DNA of 64,000 nucleotides from Aldersonia sp036524855. GTDB lineage: Bacteria; Actinomycetota; Actinomycetes; Mycobacteriales; Mycobacteriaceae. The DNA is taken from the NCBI GenBank assembly GCA_036524855.1, contig DATDBL010000019.1, positions 1 through 64,000 on the forward strand, written 5' to 3'. Position 1 is the first letter of the stretch. Each line of letters begins with the position of its first letter. Below are positions 35,001-42,952 of this stretch, piece by piece. The position numbers were made by a program, and so were the translations under genes. Under the pieces are notes generated by a model. It was given only the letters and a program-made list of their open reading frames with translations, searched no databases and was not told the DNA's origin.

Positions 35001-36701
35001 ATCCGGACCAGGGCTGAGCAGGTCGCCCTCCGGGCCCACCCCGCTACCGAGGGCAGTCACGACCTCCTCGCGGATCGCGTCCAGCGGCGGGTTCGTGACC
35101 TGCGCGAACAGCTGCGAGAAGTAGTCGAACAACAGCCGCGGCCGCGCCGACAGCACCGCGATCGGGGTATCTGTGCCCATCGAGCCGATCGCTTCGACGC
35201 CGGTCTTGGCCATCGGCGAGACGAGGATGCTCAGCTCCTCGTTGGTGTAGCCGAAGATCTGCTGCCGGATCAGCACCCGGTCGTGCGGCATGTGGACGTG
35301 CGGGCGGTCGGGCAGGTCGGCGAGCGCGGTCTGGCCGGCGTCGAGCCACTGCTGATACGGGTGCTCGGCCGCGAGCGTGTCCTTGATCTCCTCGTCGGCG
35401 ACTATGCGGCCCTGCGCGGTGTCGACCAGGAACATGCGGCCCGGCTGCAGGCGCACCTTCTTGATCACCTTCGACGGCTCGATGTCGAGCACGCCGACCT
35501 CGGACGCCATCACGACGAGGCCGTCGTCGGTGACCCAGATCCGGCTCGGCCGCAGGCCGTTGCGATCGAGGACGGCGCCGACGACGGTGCCGTCGGTGAA
35601 CGTGACCGACGCCGGTCCGTCCCACGGCTCCATCAGCGCGGCGTGGTACTCGTAGAACGCCCGGTGAGCGGGCTTCATGCTCTCGTGGCGCTCCCACGCC
35701 TCGGGGATCATCATCAGCACGGCGTGCGGCAGACTGCGGCCGCCGAGGTGCAGTAGTTCGAGCACCTCGTCGAACCGGGCGGTGTCGCTGGCGCCGGGCG
35801 TGCAGACCGGGAAGATCTTCTCCAGCGCCTGCGCACCGCCGAACACCTCGGAGGTGATCAGCGACTCGCGGGCCCGCATCCAGTTCTCGTTGCCGGTGAC
35901 GGTGTTGATCTCACCGTTGTGCGCGATCCGGCGGAACGGGTGCGCGAGCGGCCAGGATGGGAACGTGTTCGTCGAGAACCGGGAATGCACCAGGCCGAGT
36001 GCGCTCTCCACCCGATCATCCTGCAGGTCGAGGTAGAACGCCTTGAGCTGCGGCGTGGTGAGCATGCCCTTGTAGACGATGGTCCGACTGGAGAGGCTCG
36101 GGAAGTACACGTGCTCGGGCACCGGCTCGCCCCGGGTGATCCGGGTGGTGATCTCGTGCTCGATGCGCTTGCGGATGACGTAGGCCCGGCGCTCGAGGTC
36201 GATCCCGGTGAGCTTGGTGCGCGACCCCGACTTGGGACCGATGAAGATCTGCCGCAGCGTCGGCATCGCGTCCCGGGCCAGCGCACCCAGCGACGAATCC
36301 TCCGTCGCCACGGCGCGCCAGCCGAGCACCTCGAGGCCTTCCTCCTCGACGATCTGCTCGACGCCGATGGCGGCCTTGCGCGCCTCGGCGCGGGCCTGCG
36401 GCAGGAAGGCGATACCGGTGATGTATTCGCCCTCGGGCGGCAGGTCGAAGTCGAGGACGGCGCGGTAGAACTTGTCCGGGACCTGGATCAGGATGCCCGC
36501 ACCGTCACCGGTGTTGGGCTCCGCGCCGGCCGCGCCTCGATGCTCGAGGTTCAGCAGCGCGGTGATCGCCTTGTCGACGATGTCGCGGCTGCGACGGCCG
36601 TGCATGTCGACGACGAACGCGACGCCACAGGAGTCGTGCTCGTTGGCCGGGTCGTAGAGGCCGATCGGCCCGGGGGACCTGTGGCCTGGGAGTTGGCTCA
36701 T
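32091..36701 (-). CDS. gltB: glutamate synthase large subunit
   Basis: The 1536-residue product starts at ATG 36701. The short segment before the [13 protein letters not shown] motif is a propeptide, and Cys25 should become the N-terminal nucleophile of the amidotransferase domain. Later motifs are [13 protein letters not shown], the FMN-barrel segments ([40 protein letters not shown]) and the iron-sulfur motif [17 protein letters not shown]. A C-terminal beta-helix follows (GYEYMTGG-like [20 protein letters not shown]). An upstream in-frame ATG at 36872 adds unconserved sequence and was rejected. It works with GltD in ammonium assimilation. Confidence 0.96.
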   Translation of the reverse strand: [1536 protein letters not shown]

Positions 36702-37018
36702 ACCTAACCTTCGTATGCCTCGACAACCAGCTTCGTCGATGGTCGTCCCGGTGCATTCAATCTGCAGTTGTCCGCCCGAGGGGGTACCAAGGGCCGACCC
36801 CGCGGCGCGTGCTACGGCGGCGCGGGGAGGTGTGAGTCGCAACGATAAGTCAGAACCCGCGTCCAGCACCAAATAAGGACGCCCTAATTCACGCGTTCAC
36901 CTGGGATTTCTCGGCTCCGTTGCCGGCTGTGTCCCCAATGGGTTCAGTGTAGAGCAGCCTGGCAAGTCGACTTGACTGATCGGTAACCTCTCGGCTCGCT
37001 CGGCCATAGGCTCGCCTT
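36702..37018. promoter_or_regulatory. divergent control region of gltBD and a membrane-protein gene
   Basis: This 317-bp gap must contain the glt promoter on the minus strand and the promoter for the gene at 37019. I see no clear NtrC- or GlnR-type site, inverted repeat or small gene. The stretch 36850-36900 (AAATAAGGACGCCCTAATT) is the most AT-rich part and is the likeliest promoter location. Confidence 0.4.
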
Positions 37019-37753
37019 GTGCTCGACTGGTACCGCGTCGCCATCCTCGACACCGGGCGCTCGGCCGCCGTGTGGGCGCTGCTCGGCTTCGTCGTCACCT
37101 TCGGGGTGACCCGCTGGATCACCGTGACCATTCGCGCGCGCAAGGCCAAACAGGCGACCTCGAGCGGACCGATCAAGGACATCCACATCGGCGGCGTGCA
37201 CGTGCACCACCAGGTGTGGGGGATCCTGATGGTGCTCGTGACCGGCCTGCTGCAGTTCCGCTTCTCCCCCGCCTCGCCGTGGGTGGAGGTGCTCGCGACG
37301 CTGTTCGGCGTCGGGGCGGCGTTGGCGCTCGACGAGTTCGCGCTGTGGCTGCACCTCGAGGACGTGTACTGGTCGGAGGAGGGTCGCAAGTCGATCGATG
37401 CCGTGCTGGTCGCCGTCGTCGTCGGTCTGGCCCTGCTGGTGGCGACGTCGCCGGTCGGTCTCGACGAGCAGGACAGCGCGTCGGGGGTCGTCGGCGTCGC
37501 CGTGACGATCCTGATCCACATCTCGTTCGTAGTCGTGTGTCTGCTCAAGGGGAAGCTGGTGACGGGGCTGGTCGGGCTGCCGATGCCGATCTTCGCGTTC
37601 GTCGGCGCGTGCCGGATCGCCCAACCCGATTCGTTCTGGGCCCGGCGCTTCTATCGCGACAAACCAAGGAAACTGGCGAAGTCACAGCATCGTTATCACC
37701 GTCTGGTCACGCGCCGGGAACGGTTGCGCGACACCTTCGGTGGCCGGGTGTGA
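37019..37753 (+). CDS. conserved integral membrane protein
   Basis: The 244-residue product starts at GTG 37019. It has about five predicted membrane helices (WALLGFVVTFGVTRWITVTI, ILMVLVTGLLQFRF, LFGVGAALALDEFALWL, VLVAVVVGLALLVATSP, VTILIHISFVVVCLL). A cytoplasmic, strongly basic tail follows (RRFYRDKPRKLAKSQHRYHR). A histidine-rich loop GGVHVHHQVWG and an acidic LALDEFALWLHLEDVYW lie within the membrane part and could bind metal. I do not know its function. It stands alone next to gltB. Confidence 0.75.
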   Translation: MLDWYRVAILDTGRSAAVWALLGFVVTFGVTRWITVTIRARKAKQATSSGPIKDIHIGGVHVHHQVWGILMVLVTGLLQFRFSPASPWVEVLATLFGVGAALALDEFALWLHLEDVYWSEEGRKSIDAVLVAVVVGLALLVATSPVGLDEQDSASGVVGVAVTILIHISFVVVCLLKGKLVTGLVGLPMPIFAFVGACRIAQPDSFWARRFYRDKPRKLAKSQHRYHRLVTRRERLRDTFGGRV

Positions 37754-37849
37754 CGATCTTGTGAACCCCGTCACTCGGGCCGGTCTGCGGGGGGTCGGGC
37801 GGGCGTTCAGGTGTCACTCTGGCTGAAAGACCCGTGAGTGGGAGGCGAG

Positions 37850-39295
37850 ATGCTCGGTCGAGGATTGGTCTGGCTCGGGGGCGGCCAGTGGTCGGCGGCA
37901 CACACCGCGCCGGCGCGCGCGGAACGGTCGGCGTACGCGGTCGCGGGCGGGGTGGTCGCGCTGGTCGCGCTGCTCGCCTGGTTGGTCGTGACGCTGGCGC
38001 TGGTCGAGGCGACGTCGTGGCCGGCGGTGGTTGCCGGGGCGGTCGGGGTGCTGCTCGGCGCTCTCGTCGCGGCGGTGCTGCGGGCCGTGGCAGCCAGCCC
38101 AGCCGCGCGAACCAGCGGGTGGTGGGGACGGATCGCGGCCGCGTGCGCGCTGGGTCTGCTGGTCGGGGAGATCGCGACAACGGTGCTGCTCTCGGGTGCG
38201 GTCGACCGAAAGCTCGCCGAGGAGGCCGCGCTTGCCTCGCCGCCGGCCGTCGTGGCGGCGGAGTCGCAGCTGGCGCAGGCGCAGGCGGCGCGCACGGGCC
38301 TGGACACGGCGGTCGACGACGCCCTTGCGCACCGCGACAACGCACTGGTCGTGGCGCGTTGCGAGTACAACCCGACGCCCGAGTGCCCGACCACGTCCAT
38401 CACCGGGGTACCGGGAGCCGGACCGGAGACGACGAGTTCGAACGAACTGCTCGACGACGCGCAATCCGAACTCCTCGCCGCGTTCGACGACCGTCGCGCC
38501 GGGATTCCGTCCGCCGACGCCGCGCTCGCCGCCGCGACGGCCGACCTGTCCGCCGCGCGTGCGCAGGCAGCGGCGAACGTCGATACCGGGCTCGGGTCGC
38601 GGTGGGTTGCGATGAACTCGTACACGCTGTCGAACCCCTCGGCAGGCGCGTTGCGAGTGCTGACCGACGCCGTGTTCGTGTTCCTCGCGCTGCTGCCGTT
38701 GCTGCTGCGGCGCTGGCGCGGCGAGACGGCCCTGGACCGCCAGATCGCCGTGGACACCGCGCTCGACCGGGCACGGACCGACGCGGAGATACGGCAGATC
38801 GCGCCCAGGCGCGCCGGCGGGATCGACGGCAGCGTCGTGGAAGGAAGCGTAGTACAGGAGGAGCCCATGGAACCGTCGAACGAACTCGCGCCCAGCCCCC
38901 GACCCACTGCCGACCGCACCCCGGCGTTGCCCGGGCCGCTGCCGGCGCTGACGCGCTTCGTCCGGCCGCTGGTGCCGCCGGTTGTGGCGAACGTCGTCGA
39001 GGGCGCGGTGGACACCGCCCGCAACCCGATCCGTGCCGTGCGGCAGATGATCGAGGAGGTGGAGGAGATCACCCTCACCCTCAAGCGCACCACGCGGGTC
39101 ACCGTGCACACTGAGGAGAATCCGGGTCCGGTGCAGGTCGCGGAGCGCGTGGTGATCGACGTGCCTGCCGTCGAGACGCCACCGCTCGAGACGTCACTGC
39201 TCGAGCCGCCGGCGCCCCGGCAGGCCGTCGGCGTCCGACGCGCCGCCGCCCTTCTGACCCGCAGAAGCCCCCGGGAGTTGCCCCCGGGGGCCTGA
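37850..39295 (+). CDS. DUF4407 domain membrane protein
   Basis: The 481-residue product starts at ATG 37850 behind GGGAGGCGAG; an in-frame GTG at 37838 is too close to that ribosome site. Two N-terminal membrane helices (AGGVVALVALLAWLVVTLAL and a second hairpin) precede a third at ACALGLLVGEIATTVLLSGA. A long alanine-rich coiled segment and a fourth helix (VFVFLALLPLLLRRW) follow. This is the DUF4407 arrangement. The remaining 180 residues are low-complexity and cytoplasmic. The function is unknown. A hairpin terminator overlaps its 3' end. Confidence 0.78.
   Translation: MLGRGLVWLGGGQWSAAHTAPARAERSAYAVAGGVVALVALLAWLVVTLALVEATSWPAVVAGAVGVLLGALVAAVLRAVAASPAARTSGWWGRIAAACALGLLVGEIATTVLLSGAVDRKLAEEAALASPPAVVAAESQLAQAQAARTGLDTAVDDALAHRDNALVVARCEYNPTPECPTTSITGVPGAGPETTSSNELLDDAQSELLAAFDDRRAGIPSADAALAAATADLSAARAQAAANVDTGLGSRWVAMNSYTLSNPSAGALRVLTDAVFVFLALLPLLLRRWRGETALDRQIAVDTALDRARTDAEIRQIAPRRAGGIDGSVVEGSVVQEEPMEPSNELAPSPRPTADRTPALPGPLPALTRFVRPLVPPVVANVVEGAVDTARNPIRAVRQMIEEVEEITLTLKRTTRVTVHTEENPGPVQVAERVVIDVPAVETPPLETSLLEPPAPRQAVGVRRAAALLTRRSPRELPPGA
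39267..39291. terminator. bidirectional hairpin terminator between convergent genes
   Basis: GCCCCCGGG and CCCGGGGGC form a perfect 9-bp stem around a 7-nt loop, spanning the last codons of the DUF4407 gene. It lies between that gene and the convergent exporter, so it can terminate both transcripts. Confidence 0.7.
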
Positions 39296-39298
39296 CGC

Positions 39299-40828
39299 TC
39301 AGCGCCGGTGCAGTCGCGCGGCGTTGACCGCCGCGACCGCGAGCACCATGACGGTGATGGCCGATGCCAGGTGCATGCCGGTCACGAACGACTCCTGCAC
39401 GGACGTCAGGAACGATGCCGGATCGGTGAGGTCGGGCGCGACCGAGGCCGCGGCACCGACAGTCTCGCGGGCGCTCGCCGCCTGCTCACCGGTGAGCGCG
39501 GTGACATCGAGGCCGCGCCGGAACACGCCCATCACGACGCTGCCGAGCACCGCGACACCCATCGCCGCGCCCAGTTCGTAGGCGGTCTCCGCGACCGCCG
39601 ACGCCGCCCCGGCACGCGCGGTCGGGACCGAGCTGACCACCAGGTCGGAGGTCGTGGTCAGGGCGACGCCGACGCCGGCGCCGATCACGAAGAAGCCGAC
39701 GACGAATACCACCGGGGAGCCGGACGACAGGGCCGTACCCGACGATGGGGTCGCGAGCAGCATCGCCGCGCCGACGGCCGTCGTCGTGACCGACCCGGCG
39801 AGGACGTGGCCCGCCCGCCAGCGGCGCAGCAGCCAGGCCGCGGCCAGCGAGCCGATGACGCTCATCGCGGTGCCGGGCAGCATCAGCAGACCCGCGGTCA
39901 GTGGCGACACCCCGAGCACGACCTGCAGGTACTGCGCGCCGAAGAACAGCACGCCGGCGAGCGCGAAGATCGAGAGGAAGTCGGTCACGATCGCGGTGCG
40001 GAACATCGGCCGCGCGAACAACTGCAGGTCGATCATCGGGTCGGCGAGGCGTCGCTGCCGGCGGACGAACGCCCAGCCGGCGAACAGGCCTGCCGCACCG
40101 ACGATCAGGTACTCGGCCGAGAACCCGTGCGCCGCGGTCTCCTTCACCGCATAGACGATCGGGATCATGGTCAGGATCGACAGCAGGCTCGACGGCACGT
40201 CGAAGCGGCCCGGCTTCGGGTCGCGCGACTCGGGGATGACCAGCGGGCCGAGCGCGACCAGCGCGAGCATCACCGGGATGTTGACCAGGAACACCGAGCC
40301 CCACCAGAAGTGCTCGAGCAGCCAACCACCGAGCAGTGGGCCGGCCGCGGCACCGCCGCCGGCCATCGCGGACCAGACCGCGATCGCAGTGGTGCGCTGG
40401 CGGGCGTCGACGAACATCGCGCGGATCAGGCCGAGAGTGGCGGGCATCAGCGTCGCGCCCGCGATGCCCTGCAGCACACGCGCGGCGATCAGCATCGCCG
40501 GCGTCACCGCGAAGGCGGCGAGCACCGACGCGAGTCCGAAGCCGACGGCGCCGATGAGCAGCAGTCGGCGTCGTCCGATCCGGTCGCCGAGGGTGCCCAT
40601 CGTCACGAGCAGGCCGGCGAGGACGAACGAATAGACGTCGATGATCCACAGCAGCTGGGTGCCGCTCGGGGCCAGGTCGGCGCTGATGAACGGCAACGCG
40701 ACGTCGAGGACCGTGGCGTCGATCGCGATGAGCAGCACCGCGAACGCGAGCACGACCAAGCCGACCCAGTCCCGGGTGGTCGCGCGGGTTGCGACGGCTC
40801 GGACCGGGTTGTGAGTCTGGACCGTCAT
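39299..40828 (-). CDS. DHA2-type MFS multidrug exporter (14 TMS)
   Basis: The 509-residue product starts at ATG 40828. The N-terminal motif DATVLDVALPFISADL and motif A GTLGDRIGRRRLLLIG mark the drug:H+ antiporter-2 group, and RVLQGIAGATLMPATL is the conserved helix-4 region. About fourteen hydrophobic segments are visible. QacA, SmvA and EmrB belong here, which export cationic or amphiphilic compounds. The divergent TetR gene and paired operators indicate drug-inducible control. Confidence 0.88.
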   Translation of the reverse strand: MTVQTHNPVRAVATRATTRDWVGLVVLAFAVLLIAIDATVLDVALPFISADLAPSGTQLLWIIDVYSFVLAGLLVTMGTLGDRIGRRRLLLIGAVGFGLASVLAAFAVTPAMLIAARVLQGIAGATLMPATLGLIRAMFVDARQRTTAIAVWSAMAGGGAAAGPLLGGWLLEHFWWGSVFLVNIPVMLALVALGPLVIPESRDPKPGRFDVPSSLLSILTMIPIVYAVKETAAHGFSAEYLIVGAAGLFAGWAFVRRQRRLADPMIDLQLFARPMFRTAIVTDFLSIFALAGVLFFGAQYLQVVLGVSPLTAGLLMLPGTAMSVIGSLAAAWLLRRWRAGHVLAGSVTTTAVGAAMLLATPSSGTALSSGSPVVFVVGFFVIGAGVGVALTTTSDLVVSSVPTARAGAASAVAETAYELGAAMGVAVLGSVVMGVFRRGLDVTALTGEQAASARETVGAAASVAPDLTDPASFLTSVQESFVTGMHLASAITVMVLAVAAVNAARLHRR

Positions 40829-40861
40829 GGTTTCACCTCTTCGTAAGTATGTGGCTGGCTG

Positions 40862-40920
40862 AACCGTCCAGCCGGTACAGTCCCAGAAATCTAGCACGTC
40901 CAACCGTCCGGACGGTACAG
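40862..40920. promoter_or_regulatory. paired TetR operators between exporter and repressor
   Basis: Two copies of a 19-bp site, 40 bp apart: AACCGTCCAGCCGGTACAG (40862-40880) and AACCGTCCGGACGGTACAG (40902-40920). They are identical at 17 positions. The second contains the perfect palindrome ACCGTCCGGACGGT and ends 9 bp before the TetR start. They probably repress both divergent genes. Confidence 0.75.
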
Positions 40921-40929
40921 TTATTTCCT

Positions 40930-41454
40930 GTGGCGGCCGACACCAGAGACCGGATCCTCGATGCGCTCGAGCAACTCCTGCTCGATCGGGGCGTGCAGCA
41001 GGTGACGCTCGAGGCGGTCGCGGAGGCCGCCGGGGTCTCCAAGGGCGGATTGCTCTACCACTTCGGCAGCAAGGACGTGCTGCTCGCGGGCATGGTCCGC
41101 CGGCTCGGCGAGCGCTCGGATCAGCAGTTGGCCGAGGGCGTCGAATCGGGTGAGTCGGTCGCCGAGTGGTTCCTGCAACTGCCCGGCGCGTCCGACACCA
41201 CCGAGTTGGCCCTGTTCCGCTCGATGCTCGCGGTGATGCGCAGCATCGACGGCCCGCACTCCGAGGTGCAGGAGGCGCTGTCGCAGGTGCTGCGGTCGTG
41301 GGATTCGGGGCTGCGGCGCGAGATCGGGGACCCGGTGCAGGCCGAGATCGTCCGCCTCGTCGGCGACGGCATCTACCTCGGCGCGCTGCTCGGCCTGCCC
41401 CCCACCGACCCCGAGCTGCATCGACAGGTGGTCGCGCGGTTGCTGGGTCGCTGA
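40930..41454 (+). CDS. TetR-family repressor of the exporter
   Basis: The 174-residue product starts at GTG 40930 directly after the operator; upstream in-frame codons run through that operator. It has a clear TetR helix-turn-helix (TRDRILDALEQLLLDRGVQQ, then EAVAEAAGVSKGGLLYHFGS). The C-terminal domain (ADHLLGALLGLP-like DGIYLGALLGLPPTDPELHR) resembles the TetR_C group that often controls DHA2 exporters. Divergent position and palindromes support repression of the exporter and of itself. Confidence 0.9.
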   Translation: MAADTRDRILDALEQLLLDRGVQQVTLEAVAEAAGVSKGGLLYHFGSKDVLLAGMVRRLGERSDQQLAEGVESGESVAEWFLQLPGASDTTELALFRSMLAVMRSIDGPHSEVQEALSQVLRSWDSGLRREIGDPVQAEIVRLVGDGIYLGALLGLPPTDPELHRQVVARLLGR

Positions 41455-41541
41455 CCGGCCGAGTGCGTGCCTCACTTTCGGGTCGACGGTCGCCCTCAGC
41501 TGCACGCTCCGCCTCCGCCGCGGACCGCGCACACTGGACTC

Positions 41542-42903
41542 GTGGGTACCCAACTGGTTTGGTTCCGCCGCGATCTGCGGCTGCACGATCTGCCGACGCT
41601 CGCGAGCGCCGCCGCCGCATCGGACACCGTCGCCGCGGTATTCCTGCTCGACGACCACCTGCTGCGGCCGGGACCGCGACGCACCTTCCTGCTCGGGTGT
41701 CTGCGCAGCCTCGACCGCGGGCTGAGTGGACGTCTGCTCGTCGCCCACGGTGATCCCGTCGACGTCGTCCCCGCGCTCGTCCGCGAACTCGACGCGAGCG
41801 CGGTGCACGTCTCCGCTGATCACGGCCCGTACGGTTCCCGCCGCGACGCTCACGTCGAACGGACCCTCGGCGGCATCCCGCTGGTGCGCACCGGATCGCC
41901 CTATGCCGTCTCGCCCGGACGTGTCGTGAAGAGCGACGGCACCCCGTGCAAGGTGGTTCACCCCATTCCGGCGTGCCTGGCTCGAGCACGGCTGGAGAGC
42001 CCCGGCGCTCACGGGCCGGAGGCCGTGAACTGGGTCGACCCGAGCGCAATCTCCCTGCGGGTCGGCATCCCCGAGGGCGATGCCGGCGAGCACCTACCCA
42101 CCGCCGGTGAGCGCGCGGCCCTGCGACGGTGGACGAGATTTCGCGACGAGTCGCTTGACCGCTACGACACCGACCGCGACCGGCGCGATCTGGACGGCAC
42201 CAGCAGATTGCCGCCGTATCTGAAGTTCGGGTGCCTGCATCCACGCACTCTCCTGCACGATCTGCGCGACCGCACCGATCCCGGTGCGAATGCCCTACGC
42301 AGCGAGTTGTGCTGGCGGGAGTTCTACGGCGACGTCCTGCACCACCGGCCCGACACCGCGCGGCGCAACTACAACCATCGCTTCGATGCGATCCGGTACG
42401 ACAGCGGGCCCGACGCCGCCGTCGCGTTCGCCGCGTGGCAGCAGGGCCGCACGGGATTTCCGATCGTCGACGCGGGCATGCGGCAGCTGCTCGCGCAGGG
42501 GTGGATGCACAATCGGGTGCGCATGATCGTCGCGTCGTTCCTCACGAAGGACCTGCACCTTCCATGGTGGTGGGGCGCACGGTATTTCATGGCGCACCTG
42601 GTCGACGGTGATCTCGCCTCGAATCAGCACGGCTGGCAGTGGACGGCCGGCTGCGGTACCGATGCGGCCCCCTATTTCCGGGTGTTCAATCCAACCGCAC
42701 AGGGCGAGAGGTTCGACCCTGCGGGTGACTACGTGCGCCGCTGGGTACCCGAACTACGGGGTATCGGCGGCGCACGGGTGCACCGGCTGCCGGACGGGCC
42801 ACCGCCGGGGTATCCGGATCCGATAGTCGACCACGCGCACGAACGTCGGGTCGCGCTGGCGCGGTACGAGGAGATCTCCTCTCGTGACCGACCCATCCGC
42901 TGA
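41542..42903 (+). CDS. phr: deoxyribodipyrimidine photolyase, with a locally shifted segment
   Basis: The 453-residue product starts at GTG 41542 (TQLVWFRRDLRLHDLPTL). The N-terminal antenna domain is followed by the FAD domain with RLPPYLKFGCLHPRTL, WREFYGDVL, GFPIVDAGMRQL, WMHNRVRMIVASFLTKDL and NQHGWQWTAGCGTDAAPYFR. These are class I CPD photolyase hallmarks. Between about codons 139 and 158 the frame is displaced. The alternative frame there reads FTPFRRAWLEHGWRAPALT, the family's usual segment, whereas the annotated frame gives VHPIPACLARARLESPGAH. An extra G near 41953-41956 and a lost base near 42008-42014 would compensate each other. It is a light-dependent repair enzyme, if functional. 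Confidence 0.88.
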   Translation: MGTQLVWFRRDLRLHDLPTLASAAAASDTVAAVFLLDDHLLRPGPRRTFLLGCLRSLDRGLSGRLLVAHGDPVDVVPALVRELDASAVHVSADHGPYGSRRDAHVERTLGGIPLVRTGSPYAVSPGRVVKSDGTPCKVVHPIPACLARARLESPGAHGPEAVNWVDPSAISLRVGIPEGDAGEHLPTAGERAALRRWTRFRDESLDRYDTDRDRRDLDGTSRLPPYLKFGCLHPRTLLHDLRDRTDPGANALRSELCWREFYGDVLHHRPDTARRNYNHRFDAIRYDSGPDAAVAFAAWQQGRTGFPIVDAGMRQLLAQGWMHNRVRMIVASFLTKDLHLPWWWGARYFMAHLVDGDLASNQHGWQWTAGCGTDAAPYFRVFNPTAQGERFDPAGDYVRRWVPELRGIGGARVHRLPDGPPPGYPDPIVDHAHERRVALARYEEISSRDRPIR

Positions 42904-42952
42904 TCGAACGGCACCGAATGAGTTGCGGGTCCGGCCCGAGTATGGAGGTCAC

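Noticed and set aside
30587..36707. Several long plus-strand frames opposite gltB and gltD
   Set aside because: They mirror the codon bias of the real genes on the other strand and contain no recognisable protein motifs.
36702..36872. Upstream extension of gltB to ATG 36872
   Set aside because: The extra 57 codons are unlike GltB, and the ATG at 36701 places the nucleophile cysteine at the usual distance.
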